Below are positions 33,915-44,382 of a stretch of DNA of 51,766 bases, piece by piece. Source of the DNA: Legionellales bacterium (lineage in GTDB: Bacteria > Pseudomonadota > Gammaproteobacteria > DSM-16500); the NCBI GenBank assembly GCA_947478495.1, contig CANJVW010000009.1, positions 1-51,766 of the forward strand, written 5' to 3'. The notes beneath the pieces are model-generated. The model saw only the letters and a list, made by a program, of their open reading frames with translations, was not told where the DNA came from and did no database searches. Both the position numbers and the translations under genes were made by a program. Position 1 is the stretch's first letter; the number at the start of each line of letters is the position of its first letter.

Positions 33915-33949
33915 TATAAAAACCATAAATAATATTTATGGTTTTTATA
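33915..33949. repeat. 35-bp perfect palindrome
   Basis: The two 17-base arms (left arm TATAAAAACCATAAATA) are exact reverse complements around a single A at 33932. It is the first of three palindromes in the 271-bp AT-rich gap between the two small genes. It could be a hairpin in RNA, a bidirectional terminator or a protein-binding site. The surrounding gap has no open frame of note. Confidence 0.8.
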
Positions 33950-33977
33950 AAACCTATTTGAAATTTTTTTGAAATAA

Positions 33978-34006
33978 AATATAAGAATATTATTTATTCT
34001 TATATT
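33978..34006. repeat. 12-bp-arm inverted repeat
   Basis: AATATAAGAATA (33978-33989) and TATTCTTATATT (33995-34006) are exact reverse complements with a 5-base loop. It follows the 35-bp palindrome by 28 bases. Confidence 0.75.
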
Positions 34007-34041
34007 GATATTCTGTTCTTTATATATATAATTTACTGACT

Positions 34042-34066
34042 TAAAAATAGATATTTTCTATTTTTA
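34042..34066. repeat. 9-bp-arm inverted repeat near the ribosome-binding site
   Basis: TAAAAATAG (34042-34050) and CTATTTTTA (34058-34066) are exact reverse complements with a 7-base loop. It ends about 30 bases before the AAGGAGA of the 88-aa gene, so in the mRNA it would lie in the leader. Confidence 0.65.
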
Positions 34067-34105
34067 TGATATTTAAAAATTCAAAAAAACAAAAAGGAGA
34101 AAAAA

Positions 34106-34372
34106 ATGTTTGACAGACAAGCGCTCACCCAAAAAATAGCCAATGCTATTACAAGAATTAGCAATGAAATTGAAGGTACGCGAGTAACCGCAGAAAATGC
34201 GCTTCTATTTAGAGAAAAATTAGATGCGCTCGAAGCAACTGCTCAAAAAAATGGATTAAATTTCAAAGAATACCTACGAGAAACAAGAGCAAGCATTATT
34301 GTTGAAAGAAACATCGTTAATGATTATAAGGTAGAGGAAACCCGACGCGCTGGAAGACGCCACAGTATATAA
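34106..34372 (+). CDS. Small protein of unknown function (88 aa)
   Basis: The product is highly charged and predicted almost entirely helical: ALTQKIANAITRISNEIEGT, then NALLFREKLDALEATAQKNG, then a basic end RRAGRRHSI. It has no signal peptide or membrane helix. ATG 34106 follows AAAGGAGA. The leader contains three perfect inverted repeats. It is AT-rich like its upstream neighbour and unlike lpdA. The strong hairpin at 34387 ends the unit. No family recognised; a small regulatory or secreted protein is possible. Confidence 0.55.
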   Translation: MFDRQALTQKIANAITRISNEIEGTRVTAENALLFREKLDALEATAQKNGLNFKEYLRETRASIIVERNIVNDYKVEETRRAGRRHSI

Positions 34373-34386
34373 GCTTTAAAAAAACG

Positions 34387-34417
34387 GATTGCCTCTTTCA
34401 TGATGAAAGAGGCAATC
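34387..34417 (-). terminator. Strong bidirectional terminator between the 88-aa gene and lpdA
   Basis: GATTGCCTCTTTCAT (34387-34401) and ATGAAAGAGGCAATC (34403-34417) are exact 15-base arms around one base. On the minus strand the stem is followed by CCGTTTTTTT, a proper T-tract 6 bases past the lpdA stop. On the plus strand it ends the 88-aa gene but with a weaker T-tract. Confidence 0.85.
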
Positions 34418-34422
34418 AAGCA

Positions 34423-35841
34423 TTACTTTTCTTTTGGTAAATACAAGTCCGTAATCGTGCCTTCAAACACCTCAGCCGCCATGGCAACCGTTTCAGATAA
34501 TGTCGGATGGGGATGGATAGTTAAGGCGATATCAGCCACATCACAACCCATCTCAATCGCTAAGGCTATCTCAGACGCTAATTCGCCTGCACTAGGGCCG
34601 ACCGCAGCGCCACCTAAAATACGATGGGTCTTCTTATCAAAAAGAAGTTTTGTGATGCCTTCATTACGTCCCATGGCCAGTGAACGGCCGCTCGCCGCCC
34701 AAGGGAATGCGCCTTTGCCATATTCAATGCCTTTGGCTTTGGCATCGTTTTCTGTTAAGCCTACCCATGCCACCTCAGGATCCGTATAGGCAACACTTGG
34801 AATACATTTTGGATCGAAATAATGTTTCAAGCCTGAAATCACTTCAGCCGCCACACGTGCTTCATGGATCGCTTTATGTGCCAGCATCGGATTGCCGACG
34901 ACATCCCCAATCGCATAAATATGCGAGACATTCGTGCGGAGTTGATTGTCCACCGAAATAAATCCACGCTCATCAACTTTAACGCCTGCTTTGTCAGCCG
35001 AAATATCAAGTCCATTGGAGCGACGACCTACCGCACTTAAAATGCGATCAAACTTTTGCGGTTCAGCGGGTGCGTTCTCGCCTTCAAAGGTGACCCAAAG
35101 TCCGTCTTTTTTCGCTTCGACTTTGGTGACTTTTGTTTTTAACAGAATACTTTTATATTTTCCTTGAATGCGCTTTTGCAAGGGCATCACGATATCTTTA
35201 TCTGCACCGGGGATGACCTGCTCCATCAGCTCAACAACGGTGATATCCATGCCTAACGCAGAATACACGGTTGCCATTTCTAAACCAATAATACCGCCGC
35301 CCAACACCAACATATGGCCCTTAGTGTCAGCCAATTCCAATGCACCCGTTGAATCGATAATGCGTGGATCCTCAGGCAAAAAAGGCAGTTTCACAGGACG
35401 AGAGCCGACGGCAATAATCGCTTGTTGAAAATTCACTATTTTGTCGCCTTGAGTTGTCTTAATCACGACTTGATTCGGAGAAGAAAAAGAGGCCGCCCCC
35501 CTGATCACATCGACTTTGCGCTGTTTGGCTAACGCTTTCAAGCCACCCGTTAAACGACTGACGACTTTATTTTTCCAATCACGCAACTTGGCAACTTCAA
35601 TGGTGGGCTTGCCAAATGTAATACCACACTCCTCTACCTCATGCGCTTCATCAATCACTTTAGCCGCATGCAGCAAGGCTTTAGATGGAATGCAACCCAC
35701 ATTCAAGCACACACCACCTAAATTCTCATAGCGCTCAACGATAATGACTTTTTTGCCTAAATCGGCGGCGCGAAATGCCGCTGTGTAACCGCCTGGGCCA
35801 CTACCAATGACGACCACTTCTGTTTGAATTTCTGTTGACAT
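34423..35841 (-). CDS. lpdA: Dihydrolipoamide dehydrogenase (E3)
   Basis: The 472-residue flavoprotein has FAD loop GSGPGG (13-18), the redox disulfide in GGVCLNVGCIPSKALLH, the NAD loop GGGIIGLE, and the C-terminal His-Pro-Glu region in TIHPHPTLSE. It reoxidises lipoyl groups of the pyruvate dehydrogenase complex. ATG 35841 follows AAGGA. It is the third gene of aceE-aceF-lpdA, 10 bp after aceF, and is closed by the hairpin at 34387. Confidence 0.95.
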   Translation of the reverse strand: MSTEIQTEVVVIGSGPGGYTAAFRAADLGKKVIIVERYENLGGVCLNVGCIPSKALLHAAKVIDEAHEVEECGITFGKPTIEVAKLRDWKNKVVSRLTGGLKALAKQRKVDVIRGAASFSSPNQVVIKTTQGDKIVNFQQAIIAVGSRPVKLPFLPEDPRIIDSTGALELADTKGHMLVLGGGIIGLEMATVYSALGMDITVVELMEQVIPGADKDIVMPLQKRIQGKYKSILLKTKVTKVEAKKDGLWVTFEGENAPAEPQKFDRILSAVGRRSNGLDISADKAGVKVDERGFISVDNQLRTNVSHIYAIGDVVGNPMLAHKAIHEARVAAEVISGLKHYFDPKCIPSVAYTDPEVAWVGLTENDAKAKGIEYGKGAFPWAASGRSLAMGRNEGITKLLFDKKTHRILGGAAVGPSAGELASEIALAIEMGCDVADIALTIHPHPTLSETVAMAAEVFEGTITDLYLPKEK

Positions 35842-35851
35842 ATTCTTTTCC

Positions 35852-37108
35852 TTATAATAATAAATTTCGGGTATCGCTTAACATCGTCGCGAGATACACG
35901 GAGAAACGCGCGCCCTCTGCACCGTCAATCACCCGATGATCATACGACAAAGACAATGGCAGCATTAAGCGCGGAATAAATTGCCCGTGTTGATACACCG
36001 GCTTCAACGAGGATTTTGACACCCCTAAAATCGCGACTTCTGGCACGTTCACAATCGGTGTAAATGCCGTACCACCAATGCCGCCCAAGCTGGAAATCGT
36101 AAAGCAACCGCCTTGCATATCATTGCCCGTTAGCTGGCCATGACGCGCTTTCTCGCTCACAAACGCCAATTCTTTTGCTAGCTCGCTCAAGCTCTTCCGG
36201 TCAACATCGCGAATCACCGGCACCACCAATCCCTCTGGCGTATCAACCGCGACACCAATATGAAAGTATTTTTTGAAAATAATATTTTCGCCTGTGCTAT
36301 CTAATGATGCATTGAATCGAGGGAATGCTTTAAGAGCCGATGTCACCGCTTTCATAATAAAGACAAGCGGTGTTAATTTAATCCCTTGCTTTTCGAGTGT
36401 CGCTTTTTGTTCGCTTCTGAATTTTTCAAGTTCAGTGATATCCGCTTCATTGAATTGCGTCACATGTGGCACAAGCAACCAATTGCGATGTAAATTTTTG
36501 CCCGACAATTTTTGAATGCGCGACAACGGCTTTGACTCAATCTCACCCCATTTTGAAAAATCAACGCTCGGCGCTACTGGCAAGCCTGCACCACTACTTG
36601 TCGCAGAAGACATGCGAGACTTAATATAAGATTGAAGATCTTCTTTGGTGATGCGACCCTTTTCGCCTGTCGCTTTAATAAGTTTAAGATCAATATCAAA
36701 TTCACGCGCCCACTGGCGCACCAAAGGACTACCATGAATATCCACATGCGTTGGCGCGCTAACGACAGCAGGCAGCACGGCTGGCTCTGCAACAGCAGCC
36801 GGCGATGATGCAGGCGCTGATTTTGCGCTTGGCGCAGCGGCTACCGCAGGAGTCGCTTTTTCAGTTGAGCTCGCAGCTTCCAGCACAATAATCACGAAGC
36901 CTTGCGATACCTTATCACCCACCTTCACTTTAATTTCTTTAACAACCCCTTCATCCGTTGACGGGACCTCTAAGGTTGCTTTATCTGATTCTAACGTCAG
37001 CAAAGGAGAATCAATTTTGAGATGATCGCCGACTTTCACCAATACTTCGATGATTTCCACATCTGTCGCGCCACCGATGTCAGGTACCACTATATTTTTC
37101 AAACCCAC
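35852..37108 (-). CDS. aceF: Pyruvate dehydrogenase E2, dihydrolipoamide acetyltransferase
   Basis: The protein has 418 residues with a single lipoyl domain (about 1-75; lipoyl Lys in LESDKATLEVPS) and an Ala/Pro-rich linker. The E1/E3-binding domain follows (SPLVRQWAREFDID ... GRITKEDL), then the catalytic domain with active-site SYDHRVIDGAEG. E. coli AceF has three lipoyl domains; one is the compact form. GTG start at 37108, supported by AAAGGAGA. Between it and aceE lies a palindromic repeat, unusual inside this operon. Confidence 0.95.
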   Translation of the reverse strand: MGLKNIVVPDIGGATDVEIIEVLVKVGDHLKIDSPLLTLESDKATLEVPSTDEGVVKEIKVKVGDKVSQGFVIIVLEAASSTEKATPAVAAAPSAKSAPASSPAAVAEPAVLPAVVSAPTHVDIHGSPLVRQWAREFDIDLKLIKATGEKGRITKEDLQSYIKSRMSSATSSGAGLPVAPSVDFSKWGEIESKPLSRIQKLSGKNLHRNWLLVPHVTQFNEADITELEKFRSEQKATLEKQGIKLTPLVFIMKAVTSALKAFPRFNASLDSTGENIIFKKYFHIGVAVDTPEGLVVPVIRDVDRKSLSELAKELAFVSEKARHGQLTGNDMQGGCFTISSLGGIGGTAFTPIVNVPEVAILGVSKSSLKPVYQHGQFIPRLMLPLSLSYDHRVIDGAEGARFSVYLATMLSDTRNLLL

Positions 37109-37157
37109 CGCACATCTCCTTTAAAAACGCACATTTTATTTCGCATCTCCACCTTCC

Positions 37158-37271
37158 CTGTCATCCCCGCGAAGGCGGGGACCCATTCTGAAAATGTCTC
37201 CACAATATCCTTTACTCATTCACAGACAAAGCCATTTGCCACATGGATCCCCGCCTTCGCGGGGATGACAG
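37158..37271. repeat. Palindromic element, copy 2 of 3, inside the aceE-aceF gap
   Basis: Arms of 29 bases at 37158-37186 and 37243-37271 are reverse complements with one mismatch and share the TCATCCCCGCGAAGGCGGGG core with the copy at 28291. The centre differs from that copy. It fills most of the 169-bp gap between the aceE stop and the aceF start. In the transcript it would fold into a long hairpin and might lower or stabilise aceF-lpdA expression relative to aceE. Confidence 0.85.
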
Positions 37272-37277
37272 CAAGAG

Positions 37278-39944
37278 TTACACTGTCACCGGATTCGGTT
37301 TATTGGAATCCAAATTATATTTTTTCATTGCAGCGGCGACTTGTGTCGCGGGCACACTACCCTGCTTAACCAAGCTATACAGTGCAGCCACCACAATGTG
37401 ATATCGATCGACTTCAAAGAAGGCACGCAATGTTTCGCGCGTATCGCTGCGGCCAAATCCATCCGTACCCAATACTGTATAAGAGCGCGAGAAATAGGGA
37501 CGAATTTGCTCAGCATAATTTCGAATGTAGTCGGTTGCCGCAATCACAGGACCATCACGATCTTTCAAACACTGCTCGATATAGTTTAGCTTTATTTTTT
37601 TATCAGGCTGGAACATCTGTTCTCGCTCAATAGCACTCGCTTCACGACACAGCTCATTGAAGCTGGTGACACCCCAAATATCAGATGAAACACCAAAATC
37701 TTTCTCAAGTAGTTCAGCCGCAAAAATCACTTCGCGCAAAATTGCACCGGAACCCATCAACTGCACCTTCAGTTTTGCTTTTTTTGTTTCTTTGAAAAGA
37801 TACATGCCCTTAATGATACCCTCTTCGCATCCTGCGGGCATCGCAGGATGCGCATATTTCTCATTCATGGCCATGATGTAATAGAACACATCTTTCTCTT
37901 GTACGACCATTTCCTCTAAGCCATGCTGAATAATAACGGCCATCTCATAGCCAAACGCGGGATCATAAGAACGACAATTCGGCACAGCGGATGCGGCCAA
38001 CAAACTGCTGCCATCTTGATGCTGCAATCCTTCGCCTTCGAGTGTCGTACGACCCGCCGTTGCGCCAATCAAAAATCCACGTGCACGCATATCAGCAGAG
38101 GCCCAAATAAAGTCCCCGACACGTTGAAAACCAAACATGGAATAATACGTGAAAAATGGAATCATCGGTAATTGATGTGTTGAATACGATGTCGCAGCCG
38201 CCATCCAAGATGCCATACACCCGGCTTCTGTGATGCCTTCTTCTAGCACCTGCCCGTCTTGCGATTCTTTATAATAAACCAACTGCTCTTTATCTTCGGG
38301 CACGTATAACTGCCCAACATGAGAATAAATACCAATTTGCCGAAACAATCCTTCCAAACCAAATGTACGCACTTCGTCTGAAAAAATAGGCACGATACGC
38401 TGCGCAATTTCTTTATCCTTAAGTAAAACCCCCAAAATACGACCTAACACCATCGTTGTTGAGAGCACGCGATCGCCAAAGCCTTGCAACACCACATCAA
38501 ATGCAGATAGCGCAGGGATTTTTAACGGATTTGATGGCGCCAAACGTGCCGGCAAATAGCCATTTAGTTTTTTGCGCTGCGCATGCAAATATTTTATTTC
38601 AGGGCTATTTTTATCTGGTTGATAAAAGGATAAATCCTCGAGCTGCTTATCTGTTAGCGGCAAATCGAAGCGATCACGGAATGTTTTTAATTCCGCATCG
38701 GTCATCTCGAGTTGATTGTGTGCGACATTGCGACTCTCAGCACCCGTTGTACCCAACCCGTATCCTTTCACACTTTGCAATAATACAACGGTTGGTTGAT
38801 TTTTATGTTTAACCGCTGCCGCATACGCCGCATACACTTTCAAGGGGTCATGACCACCGCGATTGTGCCGCACAATATCGTCATCCGACAAATCAGCCAG
38901 CAATGCTTTTAATGTCTCATTATCGCCACACAAAAACTCGCGCATGTAAGCGCCGCCACGGACGTACGCATTTTGTAAGTCGCCATCCACGCACTCATTT
39001 AATCGCTTAATCAATAAACCTTGTGTGTCTTTAGCAAATAACGCATCCCATTGGCTATCCCAAATTACTTTAATGACATTCCAACCAGCGCCACGGAAAA
39101 CGCCTTCTAATTCTTGAATAATTTTGCTATTTGAGCGAACCAACCCATCGAGACGTTGCAAATTACAGTTCACCACATACACGATGTTATCGAGATTTTC
39201 ACGTGCGGCCATTGCAAGCCCCGCAATGGATTCCGGTTCATCCATTTCACCATCGCCACAAAATACCCAGACTTTACGATCGTTAGGTTGAATGAGTTTG
39301 CGATTCTGAAGATACTTTAAAAAACGCGCTTGATAGATAGCTTGTAGCGCACCCAATCCTAATGATACGGTCGCAAATTGCCAAAAATCGGGCATCAGCC
39401 AAGGATGCGGGTAAGAGGAAAGTCCGTGACCCTTCACTTCTTGTCTAAAATTGAATAGATGCTTTTCATCAAGTCGCTCCTCTAAAAAAGCACGGGCATA
39501 ATTGCCTTCTGAGGAATGCCCTTGAAAATAAATTAAATCACCTGGCGCGCCAAGGGATGCACCGCGAAAAAAATGATTGAGCCCCACTTCATACGCTGTT
39601 GCAATAGAGGCATAAGAAGATAAGTGTCCGCCGACTCCGCCCGCTGTTTTTTTGGCACGCAGCACCATCGCGATCGCATTCCAGCGATTAATGGCATCAA
39701 TGCGCTTTTCCAGGCTCAAATCGCCTGGATAGTCCGGCTGGTCTTTCGGCAATAACGTATTGCAATACGGCGTTCTTAGCGCGCCGGCACCTGATACCGC
39801 CACACCCAGTCGACTCGTATTGTCGAGCAAGGCTTGGATTAAAAAACTCGCGCGTTCTGCACCTTCACATTCCACAACCGAGGTCAGCGCCTCCAACCAC
39901 TCTTTTGTCTCAACGGCATCCACATCTTGATCGCTTTGTCTCAT
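37278..39944 (-). CDS. aceE: Pyruvate dehydrogenase E1 (homodimeric type)
   Basis: The 888-residue protein matches AceE throughout: AYEVGLNHFFRG, YFQGHSSEGNYARAFLEERL, the thiamine-diphosphate motif (GDGEMDEPES ... NLDNIVYVVNCNLQ), and FGFQRVGDFIWASADMRARG. It decarboxylates pyruvate and transfers the acetyl unit to AceF lipoyl groups. Start at 39944 with a weak ribosome-binding site. First gene after ampE on the same strand, 38 bp apart; no pdhR or aroP is present, unlike E. coli. The stop codon lies 7 bases from the palindromic repeat. Confidence 0.95.
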   Translation of the reverse strand: MRQSDQDVDAVETKEWLEALTSVVECEGAERASFLIQALLDNTSRLGVAVSGAGALRTPYCNTLLPKDQPDYPGDLSLEKRIDAINRWNAIAMVLRAKKTAGGVGGHLSSYASIATAYEVGLNHFFRGASLGAPGDLIYFQGHSSEGNYARAFLEERLDEKHLFNFRQEVKGHGLSSYPHPWLMPDFWQFATVSLGLGALQAIYQARFLKYLQNRKLIQPNDRKVWVFCGDGEMDEPESIAGLAMAARENLDNIVYVVNCNLQRLDGLVRSNSKIIQELEGVFRGAGWNVIKVIWDSQWDALFAKDTQGLLIKRLNECVDGDLQNAYVRGGAYMREFLCGDNETLKALLADLSDDDIVRHNRGGHDPLKVYAAYAAAVKHKNQPTVVLLQSVKGYGLGTTGAESRNVAHNQLEMTDAELKTFRDRFDLPLTDKQLEDLSFYQPDKNSPEIKYLHAQRKKLNGYLPARLAPSNPLKIPALSAFDVVLQGFGDRVLSTTMVLGRILGVLLKDKEIAQRIVPIFSDEVRTFGLEGLFRQIGIYSHVGQLYVPEDKEQLVYYKESQDGQVLEEGITEAGCMASWMAAATSYSTHQLPMIPFFTYYSMFGFQRVGDFIWASADMRARGFLIGATAGRTTLEGEGLQHQDGSSLLAASAVPNCRSYDPAFGYEMAVIIQHGLEEMVVQEKDVFYYIMAMNEKYAHPAMPAGCEEGIIKGMYLFKETKKAKLKVQLMGSGAILREVIFAAELLEKDFGVSSDIWGVTSFNELCREASAIEREQMFQPDKKIKLNYIEQCLKDRDGPVIAATDYIRNYAEQIRPYFSRSYTVLGTDGFGRSDTRETLRAFFEVDRYHIVVAALYSLVKQGSVPATQVAAAMKKYNLDSNKPNPVTV

Positions 39945-39982
39945 TCTAGTTCTCAGGATTTTATTAATAGGCGTATTCTACG

Positions 39983-40741
39983 CTAACAAAACAACATCGC
40001 CAAGATGACTAACCCAATAATTAACGCACGATCGACCAATGCAAGCGCTGTTTTCTCAGAAACATCGCTTTCGGACGACTGATCTCCTCCTGATACCCGC
40101 AATGCCGCAAGGCCACAATCCGTCAAAAAAGCTCTGTTTGTGTCAGGGCGGTCCAGGACATGGTGCCTCCAAAAAACAAATACCTTGCTAAAATGACCTG
40201 CCAAAGCAAAGAAAATGGTCAGCAACCGAATAGGAAGCCAGTCGAGCACCTGTTTAGCGCGGTCTGCCAGGTCAGCTCCTTTTACGCCTGTTTTCGCTGT
40301 TGTCTCGACCAATCGGTAAAGTACAGCACCGATCGGGCCAACCAATACAAACCAAAATACAACGGCAAAAATACGGCTGTGCAACGCAACAAAGATGGCC
40401 CGTGCCAGTGCTTCGCTGTGGGTACCATGCGATGATTGAGCCCCTTCTTTTGCTTCCGCCCAGAGATTCTCCGATCCCAAGCAATACAATACAATGACTG
40501 CATTCAAAACAAAAAAAATCAAGCCGCCCAACACATCTCTCAACCCTAATGATAAGAGAAATATCAACAATAGTGGGGGTATCACGATCACGAGCAACGC
40601 CAAAGTCGGCGACAACACATAGCGTCCTAGGCGTTTACCAATCGCACGCTCATATAAAGTGCACCCTCGCCAATATCTCCAATGATGCCAATGAAAAAAT
40701 CGCTCCAGTATCAATGCGAGCAGCACAATAAGAAAGGTCAT
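39983..40741 (-). CDS. ampE: AmpE-like inner-membrane protein
   Basis: The 252-residue protein has about four to five membrane helices. Features shared with AmpE are the N-terminal LIVLLALILERF, the cytoplasmic segment FWFVLVGPIGAVLYRLVE and the terminal helix. AmpE is related to CobD/CbiB membrane proteins and is linked to beta-lactamase induction with AmpD. No ampD is adjacent in the window. Synteny with aceEF-lpd agrees with gammaproteobacteria. It is divergent from murA with a 107-bp gap. Confidence 0.75.
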   Translation of the reverse strand: MTFLIVLLALILERFFHWHHWRYWRGCTLYERAIGKRLGRYVLSPTLALLVIVIPPLLLIFLLSLGLRDVLGGLIFFVLNAVIVLYCLGSENLWAEAKEGAQSSHGTHSEALARAIFVALHSRIFAVVFWFVLVGPIGAVLYRLVETTAKTGVKGADLADRAKQVLDWLPIRLLTIFFALAGHFSKVFVFWRHHVLDRPDTNRAFLTDCGLAALRVSGGDQSSESDVSEKTALALVDRALIIGLVILAMLFC

Positions 40742-40812
40742 AACGATCTCCTGGGGGCTAGAATTTACAGTTTGACGTACAATAAGTCATAAGCTACCCT
40801 TAGCGCAGATGA

Positions 40813-42108
<1,296 letters not shown>

Positions 42109-42111
42109 CGA

Positions 42112-43122
42112 TTATTTTAAATAAAAATCAAGCGTCTGACGCAGCCCTTCTTCCATCCCCACCAGAGGATGCCAATCAAGGGCTGCCCTGATTTTTTGAA
42201 TAGACGGCACACGCAGCTGCACATCTTGATAACCTGGACCGTAATACGTGTTCGCATCAACATCCACTAACTGCGCTCGATTGGCAAGCGCCGCATAAGC
42301 CGGATAGGTGGCTATTAACGCAATAAGTTGCTCCGCCAGTACACGAATCGAACTATTGGCAATAGGATTGCCGATATTAAAGATAGCCTGAGAAGCCGCA
42401 TTGTTTTTATTTTCAATGATTTTTACGAGAGCCGATATCCCATCAGATATATGCGTAAAACAACGCTGCTGCGCGCCACCATCTACTAACATAATATTTT
42501 CGCCACGCAGTATATTGCCAATAAATTGTGTCAACACACGTGATGCGCCAGGCTTAGGATTAAAAATATTATCCAATCGTGGGCCATACCAATTAAAAGG
42601 CCTAAATAACGTATAATCCAATTCCTGGCGCTTGCCATATGCATAGATAACGCGATCCAGTAACTGCTTAGAAGCTGAATAAATCCAACGCTCTTTTTGG
42701 ATAGGTCCGGTTACTAAGGACGATACGTCTTCATCAAACGCCGCATCCGGACACATTCCGTAAACTTCTGACGTCGAAGGAAAAATAATGCGTTTTTTAA
42801 ATTCCACGCATTGACGCACAATATCCAAATTCGCTTCAAAATCTAATTCAAACACACCCAATGGATTGTTCACGTAAGCCGACGGATTCGCAATCGCGAC
42901 GAGTGGCAAGACCACATCACTTCTTTTAATATAATCTGTGATATCTTTTTTACACGTCAGCATGTTTTTTTGGAAAAATTGAAACCGTGGATGTGTCATA
43001 CAAGCATCCAGATTATGTTGCGCTAAATCCACTGCGATAACGGACGCATTCGTGGTTGCCAACAACGCTTCGCTTAAATGACTTCCGATAAAACCATTCG
43101 CGCCTAATATTAGTATGCTCAT
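42112..43122 (-). CDS. arnA: ArnA dehydrogenase-domain-like NAD-dependent epimerase/decarboxylase
   Basis: The 336-residue short-chain dehydrogenase has GANGFIGSHL (NAD loop), PSTSEVYG and the YSASK catalytic pair (Tyr-x3-Lys). The context FRPFNWYGPRLDNIF and GGAQQRCFTHI is characteristic of the C-terminal UDP-glucuronate decarboxylase domain of ArnA. The formyltransferase half is missing, so this is a free-standing dehydrogenase. It should make UDP-4-keto-pentose for the neighbouring ArnB-like aminotransferase, whose gene overlaps by 4 bp. The pair may feed L-Ara4N-type lipid A modification or another amino sugar; arnC, arnT and the formyltransferase are not in the window. Confidence 0.75.
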   Translation of the reverse strand: MSILILGANGFIGSHLSEALLATTNASVIAVDLAQHNLDACMTHPRFQFFQKNMLTCKKDITDYIKRSDVVLPLVAIANPSAYVNNPLGVFELDFEANLDIVRQCVEFKKRIIFPSTSEVYGMCPDAAFDEDVSSLVTGPIQKERWIYSASKQLLDRVIYAYGKRQELDYTLFRPFNWYGPRLDNIFNPKPGASRVLTQFIGNILRGENIMLVDGGAQQRCFTHISDGISALVKIIENKNNAASQAIFNIGNPIANSSIRVLAEQLIALIATYPAYAALANRAQLVDVDANTYYGPGYQDVQLRVPSIQKIRAALDWHPLVGMEEGLRQTLDFYLK

Positions 43123-44273
43123 GAGTTAAATAAAGTATACATGACATCTAATACGCGATCGTGATCTGCATCTGTCATGCGGGGAAACAAGGGCAAACTG
43201 ACAATGCGCTCACCGATATCTTCCGCGATCGGGAAATCGCCCGATCGAAAACCAAACTCTTCTTGATAATACGAATAAAGATGAGCGGGACGAAAGTGCA
43301 ATCCTGTTCCGATATTTTTTTCTTTCATGCGCTCCATAAACATATTTCGATTCATACCGGAGACCGCTTCATTCATTAAAGGTGTGTACAGATGCCATGC
43401 ATGCCGATGATCAAAAAGTGGGGTGCCCGGCAACGTCCACTGCGGCCAATCCGCTAATGCCTCTTGATAACGCAAAGCCAATTCTCTACGACGATCAATA
43501 AAACCGTCTAATGCTTTGAGTTGGTGAATACCTAATGCGGCCTGAAGATCCATCATGTTATATTTAAAACCGGGCATCACCACATCGTACTCTTGATTGC
43601 CATTTTTACCGTATCGATTCCACGCCTCACGATCAATGCCATGAAACCGAAGCGCACTGACTTGTCTGGCAAGGGCCTCATCGCGCGTGGCAACACATCC
43701 GCCCTCGCCTGTTGTCATATTTTTATTTGGATGAAAACTAAAAACATGTGTATCACCCGCGCTTCCAATACGACGACCTTTATAATCCGCTCCCATAGCA
43801 TGCGCCGCATCTTCAATGACCCGCAGCTGATATTGCTCAGCAATAGCATAGATCGGATCCAAATCAACCGGTAGTCCTGCAAAGTGCACAGGCAGAATAG
43901 CGCGCGTTTTATCAGTAATCGCATCAGACACGCGATCAACATCCATATTGAATGTATGTGGATCAATATCCACTAAAACGGGCGTCCCGCCAGCAAGCAC
44001 GATGGCATTCAGTGTTGCAACAAAAGTCAGTGGCGTTGTAATGACTTCATCCCCCGGTTGTAAATCCAGTGACAACAAAACAAGATGTAACCCTGCCGTT
44101 GCAGAGGCAATAGGTAATACAAGGGGCGCCGACAAATACGCCTTCAAGTCCTCTGTGAATTGCGCAACACGCGGCCCTGTTGTAATCCAGCCGGATTCGA
44201 GACATGTCACCACATCATCGATCGCCTCACGGCTGATAGACGGTTTTGAGAATGGCAAAAATAGCTCAGTCAT
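43119..44273 (-). CDS. arnB: ArnB-like PLP-dependent sugar aminotransferase
   Basis: The 384-residue DegT/DnrJ/EryC1-family enzyme has the PLP-binding Lys in FSFHPNKNMTTGEGGCV and other family marks (ASATAGLHL, EDAAHAMGA, FKYNMMDLQAALG). The residues match ArnB, which aminates UDP-4-keto-arabinose. ATG 44273 is chosen for the AGAGGTG before it and the normal N-terminus FLPFSKPSISREAI; upstream codons to 44318 are probably untranslated. It is upstream of the ArnA-like gene in a two-gene operon, divergent from the peroxiredoxin gene. A different sugar pathway remains possible. Confidence 0.8.
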   Translation of the reverse strand: MTELFLPFSKPSISREAIDDVVTCLESGWITTGPRVAQFTEDLKAYLSAPLVLPIASATAGLHLVLLSLDLQPGDEVITTPLTFVATLNAIVLAGGTPVLVDIDPHTFNMDVDRVSDAITDKTRAILPVHFAGLPVDLDPIYAIAEQYQLRVIEDAAHAMGADYKGRRIGSAGDTHVFSFHPNKNMTTGEGGCVATRDEALARQVSALRFHGIDREAWNRYGKNGNQEYDVVMPGFKYNMMDLQAALGIHQLKALDGFIDRRRELALRYQEALADWPQWTLPGTPLFDHRHAWHLYTPLMNEAVSGMNRNMFMERMKEKNIGTGLHFRPAHLYSYYQEEFGFRSGDFPIAEDIGERIVSLPLFPRMTDADHDRVLDVMYTLFNS

Positions 44274-44382
44274 AGAAAACACCTCTCGATCTACATATAA
44301 TAAGGCAAATGATAACATAGCTCTTGCAATAACTTATCTATATAATCGCGGACTCATTCATTCTATATAAAGGACACTTCTT

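Noticed and set aside
33493-34372. Toxin-antitoxin pair made by the two small genes
   Set aside because: Each has separate terminators and leaders, the gap is 271 bp, and neither protein resembles a known toxin or antitoxin family.
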